A stretch of 64,000 nucleotides of DNA. It comes from Leclercia sp. LSNIH1. GTDB lineage: Bacteria; Pseudomonadota; Gammaproteobacteria; Enterobacterales; Enterobacteriaceae. Made by a program: the position numbers and the translations under genes. The stretch spans positions 992,001 to 1,056,000 of the forward strand of contig NZ_CP026167.1 of NCBI RefSeq assembly GCF_002902985.1. The letters run 5' to 3'. The stretch's first letter is position 1, and each line of letters begins with the position of its first letter. Shown here piece by piece: positions 25,625 to 36,531 of the stretch. The notes beneath the pieces were generated by a model. The model worked only from the letters and a program-made list of their open reading frames with translations, was not told where the DNA came from and ran no database searches.

Positions 25625-27019
25625 ATGAAAAGCGAAGTCTTATCCGTCAAAGAGAAAATTGGTTACGGCATGGGTGACGCCGCAAGTCACATCATTTTCG
25701 ACAACGTTATGCTCTACATGATGTTTTTCTATACCGATATCTTCGGTATCCCCGCCGGGTTTGTCGGCACCATGTTCCTGCTGGCGCGTGCGCTGGATGC
25801 TGTCTCCGACCCCTGCATGGGGCTGATAGCCGACCGCACCCGCAGCCGTTGGGGTAAGTTCCGCCCGTGGATACTATTCGGGGCGATCCCGTTTGGTCTG
25901 GTCTGCGTGCTGGCCTACACCACACCGGACCTCAGCCTGAACGGCAAAATGATCTACGCTGCTGTCACTTACACCCTGCTGACCGTGCTCTATACCGTGG
26001 TCAACATCCCGTACTGCGCCCTGGGTGGGGTGATCACCAACGACCCGACGCAGCGTATCTCCCTCCAGTCCTGGCGCTTTGTGCTGGCGACGGCGGGCGG
26101 CATGCTCTCCACGGTACTGATGATGCCGCTGGTGAATATGATTGGTGGCGAGAATAAAGCGCTCGGCTTCCAGGGCGGTATCGCGGTGCTGTCGGTGGTA
26201 GCGTTCCTGATGCTGGCGTTCTGCTTCTTCACCACCAAAGAGCGCATCCAGGTGCCACCGAGCACCACCTCCATGCGCGAAGATCTGCGCGACATCTGGA
26301 AGAACGACCAGTGGCGCATCGTCGGGCTGCTTACCATCCTCAACATTCTGGCGGTCTGCGTGCGCGGCGGGGCGATGATGTATTACGTCACCTGGATCAT
26401 GGGCTCGCCAGAACTGTTCGTCGCCTTCCTTACCACCTACTGCGTCGGCAACCTGATTGGCTCCGCGCTGGCGAAACCGCTCACCGACTGGAAATGCAAA
26501 GTCAGCGTCTTCTGGTGGACCAATGCCCTGCTGGCGGTGGCGAGCGTGGCGATGTTCTTCGTGCCGATGCAGGCCAGCATCACTATGTTCGGCTTTATCT
26601 TCGTGATTGGCGTGCTGCACCAGTTGGTGACGCCGATCCAGTGGGTAATGATGTCCGACACCGTCGATTACGGCGAGTGGACCAACGGCAAACGCCTCAC
26701 CGGCATCAGCTTTGCGGGCACGCTGTTCGTGCTCAAGCTGGGCCTCGCGCTGGGCGGGGCGTTAATCGGCTGGATGCTGGCTGGCGGCGGCTACGATGCC
26801 GCAGCAAAAACCCAGAACAGCGCCACCATCAGCATTATCATCGCCCTGTTTACCCTGGTACCCGCCGCTTGCTACCTGCTGAGCGCGGTGATTGCCAAAC
26901 GCTACTACAGCCTGAAGACGCCATTCCTGGTCAAAATCATGAACGATCTGGCGCAGGGCGCGCGACGTAACGAGCAGGAATTTAACATCCTGCCGGTCAG
27001 CAAAGAATTGCAGAACTAA
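25625..27019 (+). CDS. yicJ: YicJ, GPH-family glycoside:cation symporter
   Basis: ATG 25625, after GAAGGAAAAACA, gives 464 aa of the MelB/XylP (GPH) family: KEKIGYGMGDAASH at the start and the RSRWGKFRPWILFGAIPFG loop between helices 2 and 3. It is 12 bp upstream of yicI, so it probably imports alpha-xylosides for that enzyme. The gene order selC-yicJ-yicI-yicH matches E. coli. Confidence 0.95.
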   Translation: MKSEVLSVKEKIGYGMGDAASHIIFDNVMLYMMFFYTDIFGIPAGFVGTMFLLARALDAVSDPCMGLIADRTRSRWGKFRPWILFGAIPFGLVCVLAYTTPDLSLNGKMIYAAVTYTLLTVLYTVVNIPYCALGGVITNDPTQRISLQSWRFVLATAGGMLSTVLMMPLVNMIGGENKALGFQGGIAVLSVVAFLMLAFCFFTTKERIQVPPSTTSMREDLRDIWKNDQWRIVGLLTILNILAVCVRGGAMMYYVTWIMGSPELFVAFLTTYCVGNLIGSALAKPLTDWKCKVSVFWWTNALLAVASVAMFFVPMQASITMFGFIFVIGVLHQLVTPIQWVMMSDTVDYGEWTNGKRLTGISFAGTLFVLKLGLALGGALIGWMLAGGGYDAAAKTQNSATISIIIALFTLVPAACYLLSAVIAKRYYSLKTPFLVKIMNDLAQGARRNEQEFNILPVSKELQN

Positions 27020-27031
27020 GAGGACGAAAGC

Positions 27032-29350
27032 ATGAAAATCAGTGATGGAAACTGGCTAATTCAACCGGGTCTGAACGTGACCTATCCGGTTCAGGTATTC
27101 GATGTGGAGCAGCAGGGCAACGACCTGGTGGTCTATGTGGCGCCACGCGACGTGCGCGAGCGCACCTGGCAGCTCGACACCCTGATGTTCACCGTGCGCC
27201 TGTTTGCGCCGCAGGAGGGGATTGTCGGGGTGCGTATCGAGCACTTCCAGGGGGCGCTGAATAACGGCCCGCACTACCCGCTCAACGTCCTGAAAGACGT
27301 TAACGTGCAGATTGAAAACGACGCGGAGTTTGCTGAGCTGAAAAGCGGCAACATCAGCGTGCGCGTCACCAAAGGCGAGTTCTGGTCGCTGGATTTCTTC
27401 CGCAACGGACAACGCATCACCGGCAGCCAGTTGAAAAATAACGGCTACGTGCAGGACGGCAATACCGATCGCAACTACATGTTTGAGCGTCTGGATCTGG
27501 GCGTGGGTGAAACCGTCTATGGCCTGGGCGAGCGCTTTACCGCCCTGGTGCGCAACGGCCAGACGGTCGAAACCTGGAACCGCGACGGCGGCACCAGCAC
27601 CGAGCAGTCGTACAAAAATATCCCGTTCTACCTCACCAACCGCGGCTACGGCGTGCTGGTGAATCACCCGGAAAACGTCTCCTTTGAAATCGGCTCCGAG
27701 AAGGTGTCGAAAGTGCAGTTTAGCGTCGAGGGTGAATATCTGGAGTACTTCGTCATCGACGGCCCGACGCCGAAAGAGGTGCTCAATCGCTATACGCAGT
27801 TCACCGGGCGTCCGGCGCTGCCGCCAGCGTGGTCGTTCGGGCTGTGGCTCACCACCTCGTTCACCACCAACTACGACGAAGCGACGGTGAACAGCTTTAT
27901 CGACGGCATGGCGGAGCGCGACCTGCCCCTGCACGTCTTCCACTTCGACTGCTTCTGGATGAAGGCCTTCCAGTGGTGCGACTTTGAGTGGGACCCGGTT
28001 ACCTTCCCGGACCCGGAAGGGATGATCCGCCGCCTGAAGGAGAAAGGGCTCAAGGTCTGCGTGTGGATCAACCCCTACATCGGGCAGAAATCCCCGGTAT
28101 TTAAAGAACTGAAAGAGAAGGGCTATCTGCTGAAACGTCCGGATGGCTCCCTGTGGCAGTGGGATAAATGGCAGCCGGGGTTGGCGATCTACGACTTCAC
28201 CAATCCGGAGGCTTGTGCCTGGTACGCCGACAAGCTGAAAGGCCTGGTGGATATCGGCGTCGACTGCTTTAAAACCGACTTTGGCGAGCGCATTCCGACC
28301 GACGTGCAGTGGTTCGACGGTTCCGATCCGCAGAAAATGCACAACCATTACGCCTACATCTATAACGAACTGGTGTGGAACGTGCTGAAAGAGACGGTGG
28401 GCGAGGAAGAGGCGGTGCTGTTTGCTCGCTCGGCCTCGGTGGGGGCGCAACAGTTCCCGGTTCACTGGGGCGGCGACTGCTACGCCAACTATGAATCGAT
28501 GGCCGAAAGCCTGCGCGGCGGGCTGTCGATCGGGCTCTCCGGATTCGGGTTCTGGAGCCACGATATCGGCGGGTTCGAAAACACCGCCCCGGCGCACGTC
28601 TACAAACGCTGGTGCGCGTTCGGGCTGCTCTCCAGCCACAGCCGCCTGCATGGCAGCAAATCCTACCGGGTGCCGTGGGCGTATGATGACGAGTCCTGCG
28701 ATGTGGTGCGCCACTTTACTCAACTGAAATGCCGGATGATGCCGTACCTCTATCGCCAGGCGGCGCTGGCCCGCGAGTTCGGCACGCCAATGCTGCGGGC
28801 GATGATGCTCGAGTTCCCGGACGATCCGGCCTGCGACTATCTCGACCGCCAGTATATGCTGGGCGATGCGGTGATGGTGGCGCCGGTATTCAGCGAGGCG
28901 GGCGATGTGCAGTTTTACCTGCCGGAAGGGTGCTGGACGCACCTGTGGCATAACGACGAATTGCAGGGCAGCCGCTGGCACAAACAGCAGCACGATTTCA
29001 AGAGCCTGCCGGTCTACGTGCGCGACAACACCCTGCTGGCGCTGGGTAACAACGACCAGAAACCGGACTACGCCTGGAACGAAGGCACCGCCTTCCAGCT
29101 GTTTAACCTGGCCGATGGCGCCACGGCGGTAAGCGAAGTCCCTGCGGCGAACGGTGATGTGGCCTTTACCCTGACCGCGACGCGCAGCGGCGATGCCGTC
29201 ACCCTGAAAGGGAGCGGCGAGGCGCGGAACTGGACGGTCTGCCTGCGCAATGTGCCGCAGATTAGCGGCGTGAAAGGCGCATCTCACATCGGTAGCGAGT
29301 GGGGCGTGGTGGTGAAAGCCGAAGGGGATGAGGTGGTGGTTCACCTCTGA
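27032..29350 (+). CDS. yicI: YicI alpha-xylosidase (GH31)
   Basis: 772 aa, identical in length to E. coli YicI. The catalytic nucleophile is the Asp in CFKTDFGE (about 416) and the acid/base the Asp in WSHDIGG (about 482). It releases alpha-xylose from isoprimeverose-type substrates in the cytoplasm. It follows yicJ in one operon. The stop is followed at once by a REP array. Confidence 0.97.
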   Translation: MKISDGNWLIQPGLNVTYPVQVFDVEQQGNDLVVYVAPRDVRERTWQLDTLMFTVRLFAPQEGIVGVRIEHFQGALNNGPHYPLNVLKDVNVQIENDAEFAELKSGNISVRVTKGEFWSLDFFRNGQRITGSQLKNNGYVQDGNTDRNYMFERLDLGVGETVYGLGERFTALVRNGQTVETWNRDGGTSTEQSYKNIPFYLTNRGYGVLVNHPENVSFEIGSEKVSKVQFSVEGEYLEYFVIDGPTPKEVLNRYTQFTGRPALPPAWSFGLWLTTSFTTNYDEATVNSFIDGMAERDLPLHVFHFDCFWMKAFQWCDFEWDPVTFPDPEGMIRRLKEKGLKVCVWINPYIGQKSPVFKELKEKGYLLKRPDGSLWQWDKWQPGLAIYDFTNPEACAWYADKLKGLVDIGVDCFKTDFGERIPTDVQWFDGSDPQKMHNHYAYIYNELVWNVLKETVGEEEAVLFARSASVGAQQFPVHWGGDCYANYESMAESLRGGLSIGLSGFGFWSHDIGGFENTAPAHVYKRWCAFGLLSSHSRLHGSKSYRVPWAYDDESCDVVRHFTQLKCRMMPYLYRQAALAREFGTPMLRAMMLEFPDDPACDYLDRQYMLGDAVMVAPVFSEAGDVQFYLPEGCWTHLWHNDELQGSRWHKQQHDFKSLPVYVRDNTLLALGNNDQKPDYAWNEGTAFQLFNLADGATAVSEVPAANGDVAFTLTATRSGDAVTLKGSGEARNWTVCLRNVPQISGVKGASHIGSEWGVVVKAEGDEVVVHL

Positions 29351-29362
29351 GTTGTCTGGAAA

Positions 29363-29803
29363 AGCCCGGCGGCGCGTTGCTTGCCGGGCCTACGGATCGC
29401 GCAGGCTGTGGGTTTTGTAGGCCGGGTAAGGCGAAGCCGCCACCCGGCAATGCCGTGCGGTCTGATGCCCGGTGGCGCTGCGCTTACCGGGCCTACGGGT
29501 TGTGCATGCTGTGGGTTGTGTAGGCCGGGTAAGGCGAAGCCGCCACCCGGCAATGCAGTGCGGTCTGATGCCCGGCGGCGCGTTGCTTGCCGGGCCTACG
29601 GATCGCGCAGGCTGTAGGTTGTGTAGGCCGGGTAAGGCGAAGCCGCCATCCGGCAATGCAGCGTGGTCTGATGCCCGGTGGCGCTGCGCTTACCAAGCCT
29701 ACGGATCGTGCAGGCTGTGGGTTTTGTAGGCCGGGTAAGGCGAAGCCGTCACCCGGCAATGCAGTGCGGTCTGATGCCCGGCGGCGCTGCGCTTACCGGG
29801 CCC
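29363..29803. repeat. REP/BIME tandem array, 103-bp period, 4.3 units
   Basis: Units begin at 29363, 29466, 29569, 29672 and 29775 (partial), exactly 103 bp apart. Each holds a REP pair in opposite orientation (GCCCGG(C/T)GGCG... and GTAGGCCGGGTAAGGCGAAGC). Copies differ at a few positions. The array fills the whole space between the convergent yicI and yicH stops and touches the yicH stop codon. Confidence 0.95.
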
Positions 29804-29806
29804 ACA

Positions 29807-31507
29807 TTATGGTGCGGGTGGTGGTGCCACCGTATTTACCGCCCCGCCCGTCATCGTCTGGGTCACCTGTTGCTTATCCATATTTACCGCATTCAGCCTG
29901 CCGTTGACCGTCGGTTTCAGCGGGGAATCTTTCTGCACATTGCCGCTGGCGGTGAGCTGAAGATTGCCGTCGCCGGACACCGGCAGCGCTGGCCAGCCCC
30001 ACTGCTGGATGATGTTCAACGGCACGCCGCGCCCGGTCAGATTGACGGTGGTCTGGCGCACCGGGGTCTGCGATACGCTGGCCTTCGCTTCCAGGATCCC
30101 TTTCTCGGTAAAGGCGCTCAGTTCATTGATGGCAATCGTCGAGGCGTTGGCGGTAAGCGACAGCGACGGACGGCGCACGTCCACGCGATTAAAGGTGGCG
30201 GCCGCGCCGTTCAGGGTGGCGGTGCCTGACCAGACCCCCCACTCGCGATCTTTCGCCAGTTGCAGGTTGGTGCCATAGCCATCGAGAGCGGTGATCTGCC
30301 ACGGGAAGGTGGAGTCGACATCGATCACCAGGTTGCGGCTCAGGCCAAATTTGCGCAGCGTGACGCTGTGCAGCCATTCCGGCAGGGTCGTCATCCACTG
30401 CGTTTTCCAGTTCTCCGGCAGGGTGTATTCCAGCCCGGCGACGGCGACATCATCCAGCACCAGTGCTTTACCGCTGCGCAACCAGTTGCCGGAGGTGCGC
30501 ACCATTCCGCCTTCCCAGCGTGAGGTGAACTGGCGCAGGGCGATCCCCTGCGGGGAGAATTCGGCGTTGAGGATCGGGTCGAACAGATGCAGTGAACCGT
30601 AGATAAACTCGCTGGCGTTCATCGACAGGCGGCCATCCTCGCTCTGCCAGTCGCCCTGGCTCAGGGTCAGGTTGCGCAGGCTTAAATCGAGATCGGTCAC
30701 CGCCCAGTCCGGCCCCTGCAGACGGGCGTCGGTCACCTCGAGGCGGCCAATCTGCAACGATGGCAGGGTAGTAATCGGGGCAAAAAAGTCGGCAAGGGAT
30801 TTATCACTCTGCAGGCGGATCTCATTCAGGCGCATGTTGTCCACCTTCCAGCCGCCGTTGGCGTCGCGACGCGCGGTGCCGGTGAGCGAGCCCCGGGCCA
30901 TGTCTGCGCCGATGGTGGTCAGCACCACCTCTTTACCATTCAGTTCGCCTTCAATCAGCACGTTGCTGGCCGGGACGCCATTCAGCGTCAGCGACCCGGC
31001 GCTGATCTGGATGTTGGCCTTTTTACCCAGCACATTGCCCGCTTCAGGGTCCCACGGGCGCACGCCGCCGGTCACCTTCTGGGCGCTCAGATCCCACGCG
31101 GTATTGGGGCTGTTAAACGCCATGTTGTTTAACAGCAGGCGATCGGCCTGGAAGGGAAGAGGAGCGGTCTGCGGCGAGAGGTTCAGCGTGCCGTCAAACA
31201 GGGTGATGGTATCCATGTGCAGCGGATCGGTGAGCTGACGGCTGCTCACGCCGATATCCACCATTTTGGCGACCAGCGTCGCGGGTTGGCCGTCGCGCCC
31301 GAATGTGACGTTTTTCAGCACCAGGTGCGTGGGCGACGAGAAACGGTGATCCATCAGGTCGAAATTGAGTTCGTAATCGGTGTTTACCGTGATCCAGCTG
31401 CTGACCTGCGCTGCGCCCCAGCGCGTTTGTACAAGGATATAGAGCGCGAGGATCGCAATAAGCAGAACGGCCAGAATACCGACGAGAAGCTTTCCAATAA
31501 ATTTCAT
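29807..31507 (-). CDS. yicH: YicH, AsmA-family inner-membrane-anchored protein
   Basis: 566 aa with one N-terminal transmembrane helix (residues 5-27) and a long beta-rich periplasmic part, as in AsmA/TamB-type lipid-transport bridges. Length and sequence follow E. coli YicH. AsmA-like proteins help move phospholipid between the membranes. The C-terminus is proline-rich (VAPPPAP). Confidence 0.92.
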   Translation of the reverse strand: MKFIGKLLVGILAVLLIAILALYILVQTRWGAAQVSSWITVNTDYELNFDLMDHRFSSPTHLVLKNVTFGRDGQPATLVAKMVDIGVSSRQLTDPLHMDTITLFDGTLNLSPQTAPLPFQADRLLLNNMAFNSPNTAWDLSAQKVTGGVRPWDPEAGNVLGKKANIQISAGSLTLNGVPASNVLIEGELNGKEVVLTTIGADMARGSLTGTARRDANGGWKVDNMRLNEIRLQSDKSLADFFAPITTLPSLQIGRLEVTDARLQGPDWAVTDLDLSLRNLTLSQGDWQSEDGRLSMNASEFIYGSLHLFDPILNAEFSPQGIALRQFTSRWEGGMVRTSGNWLRSGKALVLDDVAVAGLEYTLPENWKTQWMTTLPEWLHSVTLRKFGLSRNLVIDVDSTFPWQITALDGYGTNLQLAKDREWGVWSGTATLNGAAATFNRVDVRRPSLSLTANASTIAINELSAFTEKGILEAKASVSQTPVRQTTVNLTGRGVPLNIIQQWGWPALPVSGDGNLQLTASGNVQKDSPLKPTVNGRLNAVNMDKQQVTQTMTGGAVNTVAPPPAP

Positions 31508-31626
31508 GGTCTTCCATCACGTAAAACGAACATAAAGGAGTTATGCACGATTTATACGCAATGCTCAAGGCGGGAATGGTGTAATTACGTGTCACGGCAG
31601 CAGTTGCCTGCTGCCGTAAAGGGAGA

Positions 31627-33018
31627 TCAGTTCTTTTCTGGCGGGAAAATCAGGTTCAGGACGATAGCGGTGATCCCACCGGCGGCGATGCCGGAAGAGA
31701 GCAGGTTCTTCACCCAGTCCGGGGCAAACTGCAGGATCAGCGGCTGCTGAGAAACACCCAGACCCACCGCCAGCGACAGGGCGATGATCATGATAGCGCG
31801 GCGGTTCAGCGGCTCGCGGGAGACGATACGCACCCCCGATGCCGCGATGGTGCCAAACATCACCAGCGTTGCGCCGCCCAGGACCGGCTCAGGAATGTGC
31901 TGCACAAAGCCGCTCACCGCAGGGAACAGGCCCAGTAAAACCAGCATCAGCGCCACGACAAAGCCCACGTAGCGGCTGGCAACGCCGGTCAGCTGGATCA
32001 CGCCGTTGTTCTGGCCGAAGCAGGAGTTCGGGAAGGTGTTGAACACGGCGGAGACAAACGAGTTCAGACCGTTTGCCAGCACGCCGCCTTTCAGGCGCTT
32101 CATATACAGCGGGCCAGAGACCGGCTGCTCAGAGACGTCAGAGGTCGCGGTAATGTCGCCTATGGTTTCCAGCGAGGTGATCATAAACACCAGCATCAGC
32201 GGCAGCAGCAGGCTCCAGTCAATGCCCAGGCCGTAGTAGAGCGGCGTCGGCACCATGATCAGCGGGCTGTCGGTCGGCGCAACAGACTGCGGCAGCATGC
32301 CCATCGTCCAGGCGGCCAGGTAGCCAGCCGCCATGGCGATCACCAGCGAGGCGACGCGCAGGTACGGGTTACGCTGACGGTTAAGCAGAATAATGATTGC
32401 CAGCACAATGCCCGCCAGCAGCAGGTTTTTAGGTGCGCCGAAGGTGTGGTCGTTCATCGCCGCGTAGCCGCCGCCGATGGAGGTCAGACCCACCTGAATC
32501 AGCGACAGGCCGATAATCATCACCACTACGCCGGAGACCAGCGGGGTAATAATGCGGCGCGCCAGGTGCAGAACGCGGGAGATCACCATCTCGGTGCAGC
32601 TTGCCAGCATCAGGGTGCCGAACAGCGCCGCCATCATGGTAGGTACATCCGCGCCGCCGGTTTTCAGTGCCGTACCGCCCATGATCAGCGGGGCAACAAA
32701 GTTAAAGCTGGTACCCTGAATCGACAGCAGACCGGAGCCCACCGGCCCCCAGGCTTTAATCTGAATGATGGAGGCCACGCCCGAGGCAAACAGTGACATG
32801 CTGATAATGTGCTGGGTGTCCTGCGCCGGTAAACCGAGAGCCTGGCAGATCAGCAGAGCGGGGGTAATAACGGCCACAAACATCGCCAGCAGATGCTGAC
32901 AGGCGGCAAACAAGGTCTGCGCCAGCGGCGGACGGTCTTCAAGACGGTAAATCAGTTCACTGTTTTGCGTCTGCGCAATCGGTTGCGCATCCTGCTGTTC
33001 AATGGCGTTAACGGACAT
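31627..33018 (-). CDS. xanP: XanP (YicE) xanthine permease
   Basis: ATG 33018 gives 463 aa, the E. coli length, with the NCS2 family signature [21 protein letters not shown] (20 of these residues: [20 protein letters not shown]) and a near-identical core. It is a high-affinity proton:xanthine symporter. A PurR-type box lies about 50 bp upstream. Confidence 0.96.
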   Translation of the reverse strand: MSVNAIEQQDAQPIAQTQNSELIYRLEDRPPLAQTLFAACQHLLAMFVAVITPALLICQALGLPAQDTQHIISMSLFASGVASIIQIKAWGPVGSGLLSIQGTSFNFVAPLIMGGTALKTGGADVPTMMAALFGTLMLASCTEMVISRVLHLARRIITPLVSGVVVMIIGLSLIQVGLTSIGGGYAAMNDHTFGAPKNLLLAGIVLAIIILLNRQRNPYLRVASLVIAMAAGYLAAWTMGMLPQSVAPTDSPLIMVPTPLYYGLGIDWSLLLPLMLVFMITSLETIGDITATSDVSEQPVSGPLYMKRLKGGVLANGLNSFVSAVFNTFPNSCFGQNNGVIQLTGVASRYVGFVVALMLVLLGLFPAVSGFVQHIPEPVLGGATLVMFGTIAASGVRIVSREPLNRRAIMIIALSLAVGLGVSQQPLILQFAPDWVKNLLSSGIAAGGITAIVLNLIFPPEKN

Positions 33019-33070
33019 CTGCTGCAAACCCCTGGAGGAAAAGCGGGCATTTTAGCCGAGTGGATGAGAA

Positions 33071-33086
33071 AAGCAAACGATTGCTA
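33071..33086. promoter_or_regulatory. PurR-type operator upstream of xanP
   Basis: AAGCAAACGATTGCTA fits the PurR consensus ANGCAANCGNTTNCNT except at its last base and is a near-perfect palindrome. A weaker match (ACGCAAACGTTACAGG, 33183-33198) precedes gltS. Confidence 0.65.
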
Positions 33087-33243
33087 ACAAAAAACGTTGA
33101 TAAATTCACCCGTCCAGGACGGCTTTTTCTGTCCTGATGCGGCAAAGTTCATTACACTCCTGCTCCCGATTGCGCTTATAACACGCAAACGTTACAGGAA
33201 AACGCGCATGTTGATGGAGCACGTGCCTTAAAAGGAGCCCACT

Positions 33244-34446
33244 ATGATTCATCTCAATACGTTGTCGACCCTCGTTGCGGCAACTCTCGTTTTACTGCTT
33301 GGCCGTAAACTGGTTCACAGCGTTCCCTTCCTCAGAAAATACACCATCCCGGAGCCCGTTGCGGGCGGATTGCTGGCCGCCATCGCGCTGCTGGTGCTGA
33401 AAAAAAGCATGGGCTGGGAAATCAACTTTGATATGACCTTAAAAGACCCGCTGATGCTGGCCTTTTTCGCCACTATCGGCCTGAACGCCAACCTCTCCAG
33501 CCTGCGGGCAGGCGGGAAGGTGCTTGGGGTGTTCTTAATTGTGGTGGTCGGTCTGCTGGTGATGCAGAACGCCATCGGCATCGGCATGGCGTCGCTGCTG
33601 GGGCTGGACCCACTGATGGGCCTGCTGGCCGGTTCGATTACCCTGTCGGGCGGTCACGGTACCGGCGCGGCCTGGAGCAAGCTGTTTGTTGAACGCTATG
33701 GCTTCCAGAATGCCACCGAAGTGGCAATGGCCTGCGCCACCTTCGGGCTGGTGTTGGGCGGCCTGATCGGCGGACCGGTCGCGCGCTTTCTGGTGAAGCG
33801 CTCCACCAACCCGAATGGCTGCCCGGACGATGAGTTGACGCCATCGGCATTTGAAAAGCCGGACGTCGGACGCATGATCACCTCCCTGGTGCTGATTGAA
33901 ACCATCGCCCTGATCGCCATCTGCCTGACGGTGGGCAAGGTGATTGCGCAATTGCTGGCTGGCACCGTGCTGGAGCTGCCGGTCTTTGTCTGCGTATTGT
34001 TTGTGGGGGTGATCCTCAGCAACGGCCTGGCCCTGATGGGCTTTTATCGCGTCTTTGAGCGGGCGGTGTCGGTGTTGGGCAACGTCTGCCTGTCGCTGTT
34101 CCTGGCGATGGCGCTGATGAGCCTGAAGCTGTGGGAGCTGGCCTCGCTTGCGCTGCCAATGCTGGCGATCCTGATCGTGCAGGCCCTGTTTATGGCGCTG
34201 TACGCCATGTTCGTTACCTGGCGGATGATGGGTAAAAACTACGATGCGGCGGTGCTGGCGGCCGGCCATTGCGGCTTTGGTCTGGGGGCCACGCCGACGG
34301 CGATCGCCAACATGCAGGCCATTACCGAGCGTTTCGGTCCGTCGCATATGGCGTTTCTGGTGGTGCCGATGGTGGGGGCGTTCTTTATTGATATCGTCAA
34401 CGCGATCGTGATTAAGCTCTATCTGATGCTGCCTATCTTCGGCTGA
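33244..34446 (+). CDS. gltS: GltS sodium:glutamate symporter
   Basis: 400 aa with two inverted five-helix repeats. The signature re-entrant loop sequences GSITLSGGHGTGAAW (about 137) and GHCGFGLGATPTAIAN (about 340) are present. It takes up L-glutamate with sodium. It is divergent from xanP and ends on the recG stop with no spacer. Confidence 0.96.
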   Translation: MIHLNTLSTLVAATLVLLLGRKLVHSVPFLRKYTIPEPVAGGLLAAIALLVLKKSMGWEINFDMTLKDPLMLAFFATIGLNANLSSLRAGGKVLGVFLIVVVGLLVMQNAIGIGMASLLGLDPLMGLLAGSITLSGGHGTGAAWSKLFVERYGFQNATEVAMACATFGLVLGGLIGGPVARFLVKRSTNPNGCPDDELTPSAFEKPDVGRMITSLVLIETIALIAICLTVGKVIAQLLAGTVLELPVFVCVLFVGVILSNGLALMGFYRVFERAVSVLGNVCLSLFLAMALMSLKLWELASLALPMLAILIVQALFMALYAMFVTWRMMGKNYDAAVLAAGHCGFGLGATPTAIANMQAITERFGPSHMAFLVVPMVGAFFIDIVNAIVIKLYLMLPIFG

Positions 34447-36528
34447 TCAGGCGTTCGAGTAACGCCCGGTCTCTGGCATCCAGCGATCGATTAACGCTGC
34501 CGCCTGTTCGGGGTAGCGTTCATGAATATGGCGTGCCAGACGCTGAACTTCGGGGATCATGCCCTGATCGCGCATCAAATCTGCTACTTTAAACTCGGCG
34601 TTACCGGTCTGACGGGTGCCGAGCAACTCTCCCGGCCCACGGATCTCCAGATCCTGTTGCGCAATCACAAAGCCGTCATTGCTGTCGCGTAACACCTGCA
34701 AACGTTTTTGCGCTGTTTTCGACAGCGGGGCTTTATAGAGCAATACGCAGTGCGAGGCCACCGCGCCACGTCCGACGCGGCCACGCAGCTGGTGCAGCTG
34801 CGCCAGACCCAGACGTTCCGGGTTTTCGATGATCATCAGGCTGGCGTTAGGCACGTCCACCCCCACTTCAATCACCGTGGTGGCAATCAGCAGATGCAGT
34901 TCGCCCTGCTTGAAGGCCTGCATCACCGCCTGTTTTTCCGCAGGTTTCATCCGGCCATGCACCAGCCCGACGTTCAGCTCCGGCAGGGCCAGCTTTAACT
35001 CTTCCCACGTGGCTTCTGCCGCCTGTGCTTCCAGCAGATCGGACTCTTCAATCAGGGTACAGACCCAGTAGGCCTGACGCCCTTCCTGCAGGCAGGCGTT
35101 GCGCACGCGATCGATGATGTCGCTGCGGCGCGTATCCGGGATGGCGACAGTGGTTACCGGCGTACGGCCCGGGGGCAGCTCGTCGATAACGGAGGTGTCT
35201 AGATCGGCATAGGCGGTCATCGCCAGGGTACGGGGAATGGGCGTGGCGGTCATGATCAGCTGGTGCGGATGATAACCCTGCTGGAGACCTTTCTCCCACA
35301 GCGCCAGACGCTGATGCACACCAAAACGGTGCTGCTCATCAATGATCACCAGTGCCAGACCGTGGAACTGCACTTGCTCCTGGAAGATGGCATGGGTGCC
35401 GACAATCATCTGCACCTGACCGCTGGCAATGGCTTCCTGCTGCGCCTGTCGCGCTTTGCCTTTTTGCTTACCGGCAAGCCAGCCCACCTCCACGCCCAGC
35501 GGCGCAAACCAGGCGCGGAAATTGTTGGCGTGCTGCTCGGCCAGCAGTTCGGTAGGCGCCATCAGGGCGACCTGTCTGCCGTGGGCAATGGCGCGTAATG
35601 CGGCCAGGGCGGCCACCAGCGTTTTGCCCGAGCCTACGTCGCCCTGCACCAGGCGCATCATCGGCACGTCCAGCGCCATATCATGCTCGATCTCGGCGGT
35701 GACGCGGGCCTGCGCCCCGGTGGGTTTAAACGGCAGCGAGGCCAGAAGCCTCTCTTTTAATTCATTACGGGCCGGGAGCGGCAGGGCGTGAAAACGCTGT
35801 GCCCCGGCGCGCAGCGCCAGCATGCTCAGGTTGTGCGCCAGTAGCTCTTCGAGAATAAGACGTCGCTGCGCCGGGTGTTGCCCGCTCTCTAAATCGCTCA
35901 ACAGCAGTGAGGGCGGCGGGCGATGGAGAGTACGCAACGCATCCGGCAGGCTCATCATCCCCTGCGCCAGCTCCGGCGGCAGAAGTTCGGCAATGGCACA
36001 GGTGTCCAGCAGCTCCAGCGCCTGATCGGTCAGCTTGCGCAGCGTCGCCTGCTTAACGCCTTCGGTGGTCGGGTAGACCGGCGTCAGCGTCTCCTGCATC
36101 TCCGGCGTGCTGAGATCGCCCTGCACGCGGTACTCCGGGTGGATCATCTCCGCGCCATATTTCCCGCGTTTGGCTTCGCCATAGGCCAGCACCCGTCGTC
36201 CAGTGGCGAGGCTGTTTTTCATTGCCGCATTGAAGTTAAAAAAGCGCATCGTCAGGATGCCGGAGCCGTCGCTGATCTGGCAGGTCATCATCCGGCGACC
36301 GCCGAAGGTGATGTTGCAGTTCAGGACTTCGCCTTCAACGGTGGCGTAAATGCCAGGCAGGAGTTCACCAATCTGATAAAGCTGAGTGCGGTCTTCGTAA
36401 CGCAGGGGGAGGTGCAGGAGGAGATCCTGCACGGTATGCAGGCCAATTTTCGCCAGTTTGCTGCTCTGGGCTGCGCCAACACCCGTCAGGGAATTGAGCG
36501 GCACAGCATCCAGCAGACGGCCCTGCAT
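34447..36528 (-). CDS. recG: RecG ATP-dependent DNA helicase
   Basis: 693 aa, the E. coli length. It has an N-terminal wedge/OB domain (residues to about 150), Walker A GDVGSGKT (about 296), DEQH box and helicase motifs to RLGLAQLHQLRGRVGRG. It remodels stalled forks and branch-migrates junctions. It is the last gene of gmk-rpoZ-spoT-trmH-recG. Confidence 0.97.
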   Translation of the reverse strand: MQGRLLDAVPLNSLTGVGAAQSSKLAKIGLHTVQDLLLHLPLRYEDRTQLYQIGELLPGIYATVEGEVLNCNITFGGRRMMTCQISDGSGILTMRFFNFNAAMKNSLATGRRVLAYGEAKRGKYGAEMIHPEYRVQGDLSTPEMQETLTPVYPTTEGVKQATLRKLTDQALELLDTCAIAELLPPELAQGMMSLPDALRTLHRPPPSLLLSDLESGQHPAQRRLILEELLAHNLSMLALRAGAQRFHALPLPARNELKERLLASLPFKPTGAQARVTAEIEHDMALDVPMMRLVQGDVGSGKTLVAALAALRAIAHGRQVALMAPTELLAEQHANNFRAWFAPLGVEVGWLAGKQKGKARQAQQEAIASGQVQMIVGTHAIFQEQVQFHGLALVIIDEQHRFGVHQRLALWEKGLQQGYHPHQLIMTATPIPRTLAMTAYADLDTSVIDELPPGRTPVTTVAIPDTRRSDIIDRVRNACLQEGRQAYWVCTLIEESDLLEAQAAEATWEELKLALPELNVGLVHGRMKPAEKQAVMQAFKQGELHLLIATTVIEVGVDVPNASLMIIENPERLGLAQLHQLRGRVGRGAVASHCVLLYKAPLSKTAQKRLQVLRDSNDGFVIAQQDLEIRGPGELLGTRQTGNAEFKVADLMRDQGMIPEVQRLARHIHERYPEQAAALIDRWMPETGRYSNA

Positions 36529-36531
36529 AAT

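Noticed and set aside
27056..29344. A 762-codon open frame on the minus strand opposite yicI
   Set aside because: It is a frame shadow of a GC-rich conserved gene: its protein is His/Arg-rich with no fold, and yicI on the plus strand is unmistakable.
29363..29803. Regular repeats that could be a CRISPR array
   Set aside because: The 103-bp unit is repeated in full, including what would be spacers, and consists of REP sequences.
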